Shown one piece after another: positions 24,553 through 32,892 of a DNA stretch of 64,000 bases. The stretch covers positions 34,784 to 98,783 of the forward strand of contig NZ_FMXT01000008.1 in assembly GCF_900104335.1 (NCBI RefSeq). Reading direction: 5' to 3'. A program made the translations under genes and the position numbers. This DNA is from Pseudobutyrivibrio sp. YE44 (GTDB taxonomy: Bacteria > Bacillota > Clostridia > Lachnospirales > Lachnospiraceae). Positions within the stretch are counted from its first letter, which is position 1, and each line of letters starts with the position of its first letter. The notes under the pieces are model-generated. The model was given only the letters and a program-made list of their open reading frames with translations, was not told where the DNA came from and searched no databases.

Positions 24553-25476
24553 ATGAAAAAGAAAATATTAACATTATTTATCATTTCTTCTCTTGCAGCA
24601 GGTATGGTTGCCTGTGGAGGAAAGGAGGCTGAGCAGGAGCCTGAGAGTCCTGTTGTTGAGAATACAACACAGAGCGAAACTCCAGAAGCTGAAACAGAAT
24701 CAACAGATGAGTTATCAGCAGATGATAAGGCAGCAGCCTTTAAGGATTACACCGATGGCCTGAACAAAATCGGCGGAAAAAACTTCAAGGTATATGCTGG
24801 ACTTGATAAGGATAATGGCATTTGTTCTACTGTAGAGACAGAGGATGGAGTGCTTTATTGGCAGTACGCAAATGATAACAACAACCTTGTTACTGTTGAG
24901 TATGCTAGCGGAAACAACAATCTAAACATTAACTCTTGGGACGTTTCAGCAGAGGGTAAGGTTGAGATTGTAAGTAGCATTAATATTGAGGAGTTTATCC
25001 CAATTAGTGACGATTTGACAATCCTTTTTTCAGGTCTAAGCCTTTCAGACAAAAAGGACGTAATGATGATTGAGTCTAGAGGATTGGCATATAGCTATGC
25101 AGATGGTGTAGACTATAACATCACTTTAATTGAGATTAAAGAGGATGGAAGCCTGGACAAGTTCTTTGATGAAGGCGTTGCTGGCTCAGGAGATGAGGAT
25201 ATCACCTCTGGAGTTAGAGAGAAATTTAATAAGACTACAGGTTCTGAATATTCACAAGACACTTTTGAAGATATTTTCTACAATGGAAAATTGTTTATTG
25301 AACAGGAGAACAAGCCAATCTTAGCAAGCATTAAATTTAAATCTGAATCAGGTAAGCTTGCAGATAATGGTGATTGGGATGGAGCTAATGAGATAACATC
25401 AAAGATTTATGCTCTGATGGATACTCCAGGTGACCCAGTATATTGGGGTGAAGGCCAGTTCGCGGCAGAGAATTAA
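24553..25476 (+). CDS. Lipoprotein of unknown function
   Basis: A 307-residue secreted protein with a basic signal peptide and lipobox-like AGMVACGG (Cys near residue 21), an acidic linker and a mixed alpha/beta domain. ATG 24553 after AAAGGAG is used; the longer frame to 24517 has no ribosome site. No catalytic motif was found. Neighbouring lipoproteins are not similar in sequence. Confidence 0.75.
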   Translation: MKKKILTLFIISSLAAGMVACGGKEAEQEPESPVVENTTQSETPEAETESTDELSADDKAAAFKDYTDGLNKIGGKNFKVYAGLDKDNGICSTVETEDGVLYWQYANDNNNLVTVEYASGNNNLNINSWDVSAEGKVEIVSSINIEEFIPISDDLTILFSGLSLSDKKDVMMIESRGLAYSYADGVDYNITLIEIKEDGSLDKFFDEGVAGSGDEDITSGVREKFNKTTGSEYSQDTFEDIFYNGKLFIEQENKPILASIKFKSESGKLADNGDWDGANEITSKIYALMDTPGDPVYWGEGQFAAEN

Positions 25477-25495
25477 TTAAATAATGACATAGAAG

Positions 25496-25515
25496 AAGGC
25501 TCCCGCGGGAGCCTT
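25496..25515. terminator. Perfect palindrome, convergent terminator
   Basis: The 20 bases form an exact palindrome (AAGGCTCCCG with its complement). It lies between the convergent lipoprotein and HAD genes. Confidence 0.7.
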
Positions 25516-25539
25516 CAACTTTTGTTGGGAATAACTAAC

Positions 25540-26145
25540 CTATAGGAGAGCTTTTAGTCCCTCTATTGCTTTGTTATGGTCTTTGTTCTCAACCCATACT
25601 GCGTTTAATCCGCATTCCCGTGCGCCAATAACGTTTCTTTCACTATCATCTAAGAATACACATTCTGCTGGGTTAAGGTTGTATTTATCAATGATAGTTT
25701 GATAAATAGCGTGGTCTGGTTTAATTAGTTTTACCTCGTATGAGAAGACACCGCCATCCAACATAGGAAGAAAATCAAGCTGCTTTGCTGCAAGCTCTCT
25801 AAGATGAGAAGACCAGTTAGAAAGGAAAAGTACCTGATAGCCTTGAGCCTTAAGGTCTGCAATCCAATTCTTAGCAAAATCATACTGCCAAAGGGCATCC
25901 CCTGCAGTATTCCAAAAATGAAGAATCTCGTCCTTAATCTCAGGAGCATCCTTTGTAAACAAATGAACCAGCTCGTCGTTTGTCAGGACACCTCTGTCCA
26001 CCTCATCCCATTTATGATCGCCAAAGACATTGGCTTTAATCTTCTCAACCAAAGCCTCATCATTGTTAAACTCTTGCATTAGGTATTTGGTCCAATCGTA
26101 GCCAATCAGGACACCACCAATATCAAAAATAATCGTCTTAATCAT
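25540..26145 (-). CDS. HAD-superfamily phosphatase (subfamily IA)
   Basis: A 201-residue HAD hydrolase. Motif I is IIFDIGGVLIGYDW (Asp nucleophile, with Gly in the second acid position as in many IA members), motif II is FLSNWSSH, the Lys lies in VKLIKPDHAIYQ and motif III is CVFLDDSERNV. It probably dephosphorylates a small phosphometabolite; the substrate is not predictable. It stands alone on the minus strand. Confidence 0.88.
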   Translation of the reverse strand: MIKTIIFDIGGVLIGYDWTKYLMQEFNNDEALVEKIKANVFGDHKWDEVDRGVLTNDELVHLFTKDAPEIKDEILHFWNTAGDALWQYDFAKNWIADLKAQGYQVLFLSNWSSHLRELAAKQLDFLPMLDGGVFSYEVKLIKPDHAIYQTIIDKYNLNPAECVFLDDSERNVIGARECGLNAVWVENKDHNKAIEGLKALL

Positions 26146-26273
26146 AGTAACCTCTTATCAAATCCTTTTTGTATTTACTACAAAAGAATATAGCCGAAGT
26201 ATTTAAGGATGTAAAGGAAGCCATGCTATTTCTGATGAAATAGTGTAAGATATTCTAGATAAAGGAGGGTGCT

Positions 26274-26864
26274 ATGAGCGAGAAAGAAAACTTAGAGTGG
26301 GAAGAGATTTCCTGCGAACATATCATAAACGATGAATGGATTGATTTTAGAAAAAGCGCTTACAGATTTCCAGATGGAAGCACTTTTGAACCATATTATA
26401 GCTATAGCCGTAGGGATTACGTGGTAATCATGGCAACTGATGAAGAAGGAAAATATATCTGTGTTCGACAGTATCGTCACGGAATCAAGCGTGTGACCAC
26501 AGAGTTTTGCGCTGGTGGTATCGAGCGCAAGGATGGCAAAGAGTACGGGAGCCGCGCAGATACAAAGGATATAGAGGATGCACTTGATGCTGCAAAGCGT
26601 GAGCTAATGGAGGAGACTGGATACGAGAGCAACGACTGGAAGTTCTTATTATCAGTTCCTTCAAATGCTACTATGGCTGACAATTACGCAAACCTCTTCG
26701 TGGCAAAGAACTGCAAGAAGGTAAGCGGGCAAAACCTTGATGATACAGAGTTCTTGAATGTTCATCTTCATACAAGAGAGGAAATTGATGAGATGATTCA
26801 GACCGGAGAATTCCCACAGATGTCCCATATTATGGCATTACTCCTTGCTGAAAAAGAAAATTAA
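26274..26864 (+). CDS. Nudix hydrolase, ADP-ribose pyrophosphatase type
   Basis: A 196-residue Nudix enzyme that likely cleaves nucleoside diphosphate sugars. The core of the box is intact (AAKRELMEETGYES), preceded by the RQYRHGIK and CAGGIERKDG elements of ADP-ribose hydrolases. The stretch between GGIE and REL is longer than the usual box by about 15 residues (EYGSRADTKDIEDALD), a loop insertion. AAAGGAGG precedes ATG 26274. Confidence 0.85.
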   Translation: MSEKENLEWEEISCEHIINDEWIDFRKSAYRFPDGSTFEPYYSYSRRDYVVIMATDEEGKYICVRQYRHGIKRVTTEFCAGGIERKDGKEYGSRADTKDIEDALDAAKRELMEETGYESNDWKFLLSVPSNATMADNYANLFVAKNCKKVSGQNLDDTEFLNVHLHTREEIDEMIQTGEFPQMSHIMALLLAEKEN

Positions 26865-26872
26865 AATTTTAC

Positions 26873-26901
26873 TTACATGATGAAAAAAATTTTGCTATAA
26901 T
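26873..26901 (+). promoter_or_regulatory. Promoter of the DUF2798 gene
   Basis: TTACAT (26873-26878), a 17-base spacer and TATAAT (26896-26901) preceded by TGC, an extended -10. It begins a leader of about 120 bases. Confidence 0.7.
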
Positions 26902-26929
26902 CTCACAATGTACGAAAAAAAGTAAGAAG

Positions 26930-27027
26930 ATATAGCGCTGGTATAATTGGAAACGCACACCGAAATGGTGATAACGAACAACACGCCTTAGGTCTTCCCC
27001 TGGTTATAAGAAAGGAGAACCCCAGGT
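26930..27027 (+). promoter_or_regulatory. Structured 5' leader of DUF2798 gene, riboswitch-like
   Basis: The leader contains CACC-GAAA-TGGTG at about 26957-26970 followed by ATAACGA, and a hairpin in which CCTGG (26999-27003) pairs with CCAGG (27022-27026) so that the ribosome site AAAGGAG lies in its loop. AGAAGA (26925-26930) could also pair with TCTTCC (26993-26998). Competing pairings around a ribosome site suggest ligand-controlled translation. I cannot match it to a named riboswitch class. Confidence 0.5.
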
Positions 27028-27492
27028 ATGTTACCACAGAATAAATTTCAGGAAGTTGTATTTACACTTTTCATGGCATTCGTCATGGTTTACGCAATGA
27101 TTTGCTACAACATTGCACTTAATGTTGGAGGAATGCAGAACTTCATTTTTCTTGCAGCATTTAAGGAGATGATAATCATGTGGCCAATAGCAGTAGCGAT
27201 TGAGCTTTTATTTGTAGGAAAGCTTGCTCAGAAGCTGGCATTTAGATTCGTTACTCCAGGTAAGGATCCAATGATTATGATTGTCCTTGCGATTTCAGCA
27301 ATGTCTGTTTGCTTAATGTGCCCACTTATGAGCCTTGCAGCTACAATTCTATTCAAGAGCGCAGGCGTTGAGTTCGTGGCAGTTTGGCTTCAGACTACAG
27401 CTTTGAATTTCCCAATGGCGCTTTGTTGGCAGATTTTCTTCGCTGGCCCATTCGTAAGAAACGTGTTCGGATTCTTTGCAAAAAGAAAATAA
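27028..27492 (+). CDS. DUF2798-family membrane protein
   Basis: A 154-residue membrane protein with about four hydrophobic segments (FTLFMAFVMVYAMICYNIAL; MIIMWPIAVAIELLFVG; MIMIVLAISAMSVCLMC; FPMALCWQIFFAGPFV), the arrangement of DUF2798 proteins, often present as two tandem repeats. Function is unknown; a transporter role is plausible. The gene has its own promoter and a structured leader, which implies specific regulation. Confidence 0.8.
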   Translation: MLPQNKFQEVVFTLFMAFVMVYAMICYNIALNVGGMQNFIFLAAFKEMIIMWPIAVAIELLFVGKLAQKLAFRFVTPGKDPMIMIVLAISAMSVCLMCPLMSLAATILFKSAGVEFVAVWLQTTALNFPMALCWQIFFAGPFVRNVFGFFAKRK

Positions 27493-27506
27493 TGATTAGA
27501 GATTTG

Positions 27507-27536
27507 CAGTCACACCAATTTGGTGTGGCTGTTTTT
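27507..27536 (+). terminator. Intrinsic terminator
   Basis: CAGTCACACCA pairs with TGGTGTGGCTG (one G-T pair), followed by TTTTT. It overlaps the long upstream frame of the next gene, supporting ATG 27562 as its start. Confidence 0.75.
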
Positions 27537-27561
27537 GTTTATAAATGGGATAATAAGAGCT

Positions 27562-28698
27562 ATGAAAAGGAAATTAATAGCAGAGATACTTTTGGTTTCA
27601 ACCTGTCTTGGGTTATTTGGTTGTGCTAAGCAGGCAGATGTTAAAGTTCAGGAGGAACCAGTATATCAAGAGAAAACTGAAGATATAAGTGCATCCACAT
27701 CCGTTGAAGATGAAGCAACTGAGGATAAGGGTGAATATGACTTTACCTTATGCTTTGCCGGGGATATCAATTTTGATGAAAATTGGGCTACCACGCAGTA
27801 TTTAAATCAATGTAAAAATGGAATCCAAGATTGCATCGCTCCAGAGTTAATGGATGTGATGAAAAGTGCTGACATAATGTGGATAAACAACGAGTTTACC
27901 TATAGCGATGGTGGACAGCCGCTGCCTGGAAAAGCCTATACCTTTAGGGCGAACCCAAGTCGCGTGGAGCTTTTGAAGGAGCTTGGTGTAGACATTGTTG
28001 GGTTGGCCAATAATCACGTTTACGACTATGGCAAAGATGCACTGCTGGACACTTTCACTACCTTGGAAGATGCTAAGATTCCCTATGTGGGAGCAGGCAG
28101 AAACCTAGAGGAAGCCAGTAAGCCATATTACATGGAGGTAGAGGGCAAAACCATAGCCTTCGTGGCCGCTTCTCGAGCTGAGAAGAACAGAATGACTCCA
28201 CAGGCCACAGATACCGAGCCAGGCATCCTTCGATGCTATGATACAGAGCTATTTGAAGAGGAAATCAAGGAAGCTGATGCAAATGCTGACATAGTGGTGG
28301 CACTGCCACATTGGGGCACGGAATATTCCACTACCCTGGAGCAGGTACAGGTGGATACCGCTCACAAGTATATAGAAGATGGCGCAGATGTAATCATCGG
28401 CGCCCATACTCACTGCCTGCAGGGATTTGAGTACTATAAGGATGTGCCAATCGTGTATAGTCTGGGAAATTACTGGTTCAACGAGAAGACCTTGGACACA
28501 ATGTTAATCAACCTTCATTGTTATGGAAACGATGATGAGCAGCATATGGATGTCATCATTACGCCTGGTCTACAGACAGGATGCACCACTCAGTATGTGA
28601 AGGATGCAGTAGAGCAGAGAGCGCTTTACGATAGGCTGGAAGATATTTCGGTTAATGTGGATATTGATGATGAGGGGAAAATCGAGGTAATCGAGTAG
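27562..28698 (+). CDS. CapA-family lipoprotein
   Basis: A 378-residue secreted protein with lipobox LGLFGC (Cys near 22). It has the CapA/PgsA metallophosphatase-like core: FAGDINFDENW, GLANNHVYDYG, PHWGTEYS and GAHTHCLQG provide the Asp, Asn and His ligands. CapA proteins are tied to poly-gamma-glutamate or other surface polymers, but single lipoprotein forms like this are widespread and their role is not settled. The ribosome site is weak. No capsule genes are nearby. Confidence 0.85.
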   Translation: MKRKLIAEILLVSTCLGLFGCAKQADVKVQEEPVYQEKTEDISASTSVEDEATEDKGEYDFTLCFAGDINFDENWATTQYLNQCKNGIQDCIAPELMDVMKSADIMWINNEFTYSDGGQPLPGKAYTFRANPSRVELLKELGVDIVGLANNHVYDYGKDALLDTFTTLEDAKIPYVGAGRNLEEASKPYYMEVEGKTIAFVAASRAEKNRMTPQATDTEPGILRCYDTELFEEEIKEADANADIVVALPHWGTEYSTTLEQVQVDTAHKYIEDGADVIIGAHTHCLQGFEYYKDVPIVYSLGNYWFNEKTLDTMLINLHCYGNDDEQHMDVIITPGLQTGCTTQYVKDAVEQRALYDRLEDISVNVDIDDEGKIEVIE

Positions 28699-28737
28699 AC
28701 AAAATAAATCATTGATGTTATTATTTCAATAGAAAAG

Positions 28738-28821
28738 GTGCTACCGATAGACGGTAAGCCCAATAATCGCAAATTAACTAATAACCGCTGAGCTGGACAC
28801 TTGGGCGGTTATTTCTTTTTT
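28738..28821 (+). ncRNA. Putative antitoxin RNA of type I toxin-antitoxin pair
   Basis: This plus-strand RNA would begin with GGTGCTACCGATAGACGGTA, which forms a small hairpin, and end in a terminator (28780-28788 AATAACCGC with 28805-28813 GCGGTTATT, then CTTTTTT). Its 3' end overlaps the 3' end of the minus-strand toxin gene, giving antisense pairing. Its 5' sequence is repeated, inverted, in the toxin leader. No clear promoter was found for it. Confidence 0.55.
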
Positions 28822-28895
28822 GTCACATTGTAGACTAATGTAATTACGCCAATTAAAACTAGAGAATAAGTGAATAAATCACTATATGAAACCAT
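28809..28895 (-). CDS. Holin-like type I toxin peptide
   Basis: A 28-residue peptide beginning MVSYSDLFTYSLVLIGVITL and ending VTKKK: a short polar start, one membrane helix and a Lys-rich tail, the form of the putative holin-like toxins (TxpA/BsrG type) of Firmicutes. ATG 28895 is used since GGAGGG abuts the earlier ATG at 28901. The mRNA has a stable leader hairpin (28917-28938) next to the ribosome site and overlaps a convergent antisense RNA. Such toxins insert in the membrane and lower its potential. Confidence 0.75.
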   Translation of the reverse strand: MVSYSDLFTYSLVLIGVITLVYNVTKKK

Positions 28896-28980
28896 TAGCA
28901 TCCCTCCTTTTATACTCAGAGGGCTGTGACACCCTCTGGTGAGGGCTTAACCACCTACCGTTATCGTAGCACCGAAGGTT

Positions 28981-29009
28981 AGTGTAACAAATAGTTTATT
29001 TAGATTCAA
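28981..29009 (-). promoter_or_regulatory. Promoter of the toxin gene
   Basis: On the minus strand TTGAAT (29009-29004), a 17-base spacer and TACACT (28986-28981). The transcript would start near 28975 with a leader of about 80 bases. Confidence 0.6.
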
Positions 29010-29038
29010 TCGAACAGTGAATGTTCGATTGTTTTTTT
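29007..29038 (+). terminator. Terminator hairpin upstream of the helicase gene
   Basis: CAATCGAACA pairs exactly with TGTTCGATTG (loop GTGAA), followed by seven Ts. It overlaps the minus-strand toxin promoter and lies 44 bases before the helicase start, so it shields or attenuates that gene. Confidence 0.75.
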
Positions 29039-29081
29039 ATATAATTAAAGAGTAAAAAGTTTTGAGAAGGAGTGTATTGGC

Positions 29082-32048
29082 GTGAACGATAAGTACGAAA
29101 CTTTAAAAGAGGGATTATATACTGCTTATATAGATGGCTCTTTGGCATCAAACATAGAATATCGTCCCCAGTTTATTTCAAATAATTACAAAGAGGGTAA
29201 AAAGGTATTATCTGCGATAGACGATGAACTATTGAAATGTGATAAATTTCAGATAAGCGTTGCCTTTATTACTGCTGCAGGAATAGAAGCTCTATTAATG
29301 ACTTTGAAAGAGCTTGAAAAGAAAAATATTCCAGGTGAAATATTAACCACTAATTATTTGATGTTTTCTGAGCCTAAAGCACTTCATACGCTAAATAGCT
29401 TAAGCAACATTACTTTGAAAATGTATGATGTAGAATCTTCTGGAAATGCGTTTCATACCAAAGGATATATTTTTAAGAAAGCAGAAGTATATAGCATCAT
29501 TATTGGTAGCTCCAATATTACAGAAAAAGCCTTAACTGTAAATAAAGAATGGAATACAAGAATCATTTCGACATCAGAAGGTGAAGTTGCAAAAGATATA
29601 CTTAGTGAATTTAATGAGTTTTGGAATTCTCCATTTGCATTAGATTTCGACGAGTTTTATGACGATTATAAAAAGAAATTTGAGATAATAAAGCAACAAA
29701 AGAAAATTGCTGCCAGCGTAAATCCTGTAGATATAAGGACATTTGAATTAAAACCCAATAAGATGCAGGTTGCTTTCATTAACAACTTGTATAAGATTAT
29801 TAATGCAGGAGAAAATAAGGCTCTATTAATTTCTGCAACAGGTACAGGAAAAACGTATGCTTCTGCCTTTGCTATGAGGGACTTAAAATATGATAGAGTT
29901 TTATTTTTGGTCCATAGAGAGCAATTGGCTAAACAATCAAAGAAAGCATATATAGATATATTTGAAAATACTAAAACTTTGGGAATTCTAGGTGGCGGTA
30001 TAAGAGAATATGATTCAGATTTTGTTTTTGCTACAGTTCAGACTTTAAGTAAGAAGGAACATTTGGAGAGATATAAGCCAACAGATTTCGATTGTATAAT
30101 AATGGACGAAGCACATCATTCTCCAGCGAATTCTTATAGAATAATAATGGATTATTTTAAACCTAAGCTGTGGCTAGGGATGACTGCAACACCAGACAAA
30201 AGAGATGATGATATTCTTGAGAATAATGTATATGAACTATTTGATCATCAGATAGCATATGAAATAAGATTGCAGCAGGCTATGGAAGAGGATATGTTAT
30301 GTCCGTTCCATTATTTTGGTATAACAGATTTAGAGTTTTTAGGAGATTCGAATAATATCACTATTAACCAATTAACAAGTCAAGAAAGAGTAAAGCATAT
30401 TGTAAACCAAGCAAGTTATTATGGTTATTCAGGAAGTCGACTAAAAGGGTTGATTTTCTGTAGCCGTAGAGAAGAGGCTAAAAGTCTTTCATATGCATTA
30501 AACGAGACCATAAATCCAGAAACGGGAAAAAATTATAGAACGATAGCAATAGATTCAAGTACAGCAACTTCTGATAGAGAAGAGGCTTTTGATAGACTTG
30601 CTATGGAAGAGGATGATGAACAAATAAATGGAGAACCACTTGATTACATTATATCGGTTGATATATTGAACGAGGGCATAGATATAGTTGAGGTAAATCA
30701 AGTAATAATGCTTAGACCAACACAGTCTCCAATAGTTTTTATTCAGCAGTTGGGAAGAGGCTTGAGAAAGGCTGAAGGAAAGGAATTCGTTGTAATACTT
30801 GATTTTATCGGAAATTATAATAATAATTTTATGATTCCTATAGCTCTATCAGGAGATAGAACTTACAACCAAGACTCAATAAGAAAATATGTAATAAGTG
30901 GATGTAATATTATTCCAGGTGCGTCTACAGTTCATTTTGATGAAATAGCAAAAGAAAAAATCTTTTCATCAATTGATAGAATAAGGGGCATGAAATCAAT
31001 CATTAAAGAAAGCTATATTACCTTAAAAAATAAGCTTGGGCGTGTTCCTTATATGATTGATTTCTATGAAAATGGAGAGATTGATCCATTATTAATAATT
31101 CAAGAATACAAGACTTATCCAGATTTTTTGGTTAGTATGGAGGGAAATAAGTATTCTGGGGAGCTAACTGATAATGAGAAGACTACACTAGAATACCTAT
31201 CAAAGACAGTATTAAGTGGAGTTAGACCATTTGAGCTAGAAATATTACAACAGCTTATCTACCATTCAGAAATACGTTATTCAGAAATTAGAAATGTAAT
31301 AGAAGAAAAGTATAATATTCAACTAAGTGAAGAAGCTTTTAATAAAGGAATAGAACTTTTAGAAGGGCGTTTTGCAAGTAAAGATACAGAAAGAACTAAA
31401 TATGTAGACGCAAATGCGTTATATATAAAAGAACATGTAGGACGAGTTGCATCCATGCTATATAGATATAAGCATGCTACTTATTATTTGCACCTTAACG
31501 ATATAATAAAAGTAGGATTACAGCGGTTTAAAGATAAATATAGTACGGGATTCTCGGATGAAACCCCATTTGTTTTATATGAGAAATATACAAGAAGAGA
31601 TGTGTGTATGCTAATGAACTGCGGAAAAGATATGTCTGCAACTATGTTTGGAATGCAAAGAATAAATAACGATGTTTTTATATTTGTAACTTATCATAAA
31701 GAAAAGCCAAATGATGACAGAAATTATGTAGATGGTAAGCCTGATTACGCAGATGCATTTGAGGATAGTAGTTTATTTAGGTGGGACTCTATGATAGGAA
31801 AGGGCATAGATAGCAGCTATGTATCAGATGTAAAAGAAACAGAGAGAAAACATCTATTTGTAAAAAAGAGTGATGCAGAGAAAAATTTTTATTATATGGG
31901 ACAATTTGATATAAGGGATTGTAAGGCGGATAAGAAAATGGATAACAAAGGAAAAGAAAAAGATATTACAAAGTTCATTTTTAAAATGCATCACCCAGTA
32001 AGGGAAGATATATTGAAATACTTGCAAAGCTATATAACAGTTGCCTAA
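29082..32048 (+). CDS. PLD-nuclease/DEAH helicase with DUF3427 tail
   Basis: A 988-residue multi-domain protein. Residues about 40-180 form a phospholipase-D-type domain with His125-x-Lys127 and Asn145 (FHTKGYIF; IGSSNIT), residues about 220-560 a superfamily 2 helicase with ATGTGKT (252-258), MDEAHH (341-346) and motif VI QQLGRGLRKAEG, and the C-terminus a DUF3427-like region. Such proteins often lie beside Nudix enzymes and are suspected of phage defence or repair. The start is GTG 29082 with AGGAG about 11 bases upstream. The MutT gene is 39 bases downstream. Confidence 0.85.
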   Translation: MNDKYETLKEGLYTAYIDGSLASNIEYRPQFISNNYKEGKKVLSAIDDELLKCDKFQISVAFITAAGIEALLMTLKELEKKNIPGEILTTNYLMFSEPKALHTLNSLSNITLKMYDVESSGNAFHTKGYIFKKAEVYSIIIGSSNITEKALTVNKEWNTRIISTSEGEVAKDILSEFNEFWNSPFALDFDEFYDDYKKKFEIIKQQKKIAASVNPVDIRTFELKPNKMQVAFINNLYKIINAGENKALLISATGTGKTYASAFAMRDLKYDRVLFLVHREQLAKQSKKAYIDIFENTKTLGILGGGIREYDSDFVFATVQTLSKKEHLERYKPTDFDCIIMDEAHHSPANSYRIIMDYFKPKLWLGMTATPDKRDDDILENNVYELFDHQIAYEIRLQQAMEEDMLCPFHYFGITDLEFLGDSNNITINQLTSQERVKHIVNQASYYGYSGSRLKGLIFCSRREEAKSLSYALNETINPETGKNYRTIAIDSSTATSDREEAFDRLAMEEDDEQINGEPLDYIISVDILNEGIDIVEVNQVIMLRPTQSPIVFIQQLGRGLRKAEGKEFVVILDFIGNYNNNFMIPIALSGDRTYNQDSIRKYVISGCNIIPGASTVHFDEIAKEKIFSSIDRIRGMKSIIKESYITLKNKLGRVPYMIDFYENGEIDPLLIIQEYKTYPDFLVSMEGNKYSGELTDNEKTTLEYLSKTVLSGVRPFELEILQQLIYHSEIRYSEIRNVIEEKYNIQLSEEAFNKGIELLEGRFASKDTERTKYVDANALYIKEHVGRVASMLYRYKHATYYLHLNDIIKVGLQRFKDKYSTGFSDETPFVLYEKYTRRDVCMLMNCGKDMSATMFGMQRINNDVFIFVTYHKEKPNDDRNYVDGKPDYADAFEDSSLFRWDSMIGKGIDSSYVSDVKETERKHLFVKKSDAEKNFYYMGQFDIRDCKADKKMDNKGKEKDITKFIFKMHHPVREDILKYLQSYITVA

Positions 32049-32087
32049 AGACGAATAATATGAATTTAAAGAAGGGAGAAAATAACT

Positions 32088-32489
32088 ATGAAGACAGTAA
32101 AAGTCGTCGCAGCGGTAATCTGCGACTCAATCCAAGACAAAAATAAGATATTTGCGACAGCTAGAGGATACGGAGATTTCAAAGGCGGATGGGAGTTTCC
32201 AGGAGGAAAGGTAGAGGCTGGAGAGACTCCACAGGAAGCTTTGGTGAGAGAAATCCATGAGGAGCTTGATACAAAGATCAAAGTTGGCAAGCTCATCGAC
32301 ACCATCGAGTATGACTACCCAACCTTCCATCTTTCAATGGATTGCTTTTGGTCAGAGGTGATGGAAGGACATTTGGAGCTGAAGGAGCATGAGGCGGCAA
32401 AGTGGCTCACCAAGGAAACCATTGATGATGTGGCATGGCTACCAGCAGATATCACACTAGTTGATAAGATCAAAGCTGAAATGAAATAA
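32088..32489 (+). CDS. MutT-like (deoxy)nucleoside triphosphate pyrophosphohydrolase
   Basis: A 133-residue Nudix enzyme with a complete box (GGKVEAGETPQEALVREIHE then ELDTKI). It probably hydrolyses oxidised or unusual dNTPs, as MutT does. AGGGAG precedes the ATG and the gap to the helicase gene is only 39 bases, so they form an operon; the functional link is discussed under findings. A strong terminator follows. Confidence 0.88.
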   Translation: MKTVKVVAAVICDSIQDKNKIFATARGYGDFKGGWEFPGGKVEAGETPQEALVREIHEELDTKIKVGKLIDTIEYDYPTFHLSMDCFWSEVMEGHLELKEHEAAKWLTKETIDDVAWLPADITLVDKIKAEMK

Positions 32490-32505
32490 AAAGAACAGCC
32501 AATAA

Positions 32506-32542
32506 ATATGCAGATACCATTTGAGTATCTGCATATTTTTTA
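32506..32542 (+). terminator. Intrinsic terminator after MutT-like gene
   Basis: ATATGCAGATAC pairs exactly with GTATCTGCATAT, loop CATTTGA, followed by TTTTT. Confidence 0.9.
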
Positions 32543-32572
32543 GTAAGGTATTAAGAAGAAAAGAGGAGAAAC

Positions 32573-32839
32573 ATGTTGAAGATAATACTTATATACCTAG
32601 CCATAGCAAACCTAGCAGGTCTTGCTGTTATGGCCATCGACAAGAAAAGAGCTATTAAAGGCCAGTGGCGAATCCCAGAAAAGACTTTGTTCCTATTCAG
32701 CCTAATAGGTGGAAGCATAGGAACCTGGGCAGGAATGTACTTATTTCGCCACAAGACCAAGCATTGGTATTTTGTGATTGGAATGCCAGCAATCCTGTTT
32801 ATCCAAATTGGATTGGTAGTATTCTTTAAGCTGAGATAA
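32573..32839 (+). CDS. DUF1294 membrane protein
   Basis: An 88-residue protein with three hydrophobic segments and the DUF1294 features MAIDKKRAIKGQWRIPEKTL and GGSIGTWAGMYLFRHKTKH. Function is unknown. GAGGAG precedes ATG 32573. It probably shares a transcript with the UvrD-like gene 53 bases downstream. Confidence 0.88.
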   Translation: MLKIILIYLAIANLAGLAVMAIDKKRAIKGQWRIPEKTLFLFSLIGGSIGTWAGMYLFRHKTKHWYFVIGMPAILFIQIGLVVFFKLR

Positions 32840-32892
32840 CAGGCATCCAACCCAATCAAAACAACCTAAAGAAATAGAGATAAGATTTATTA

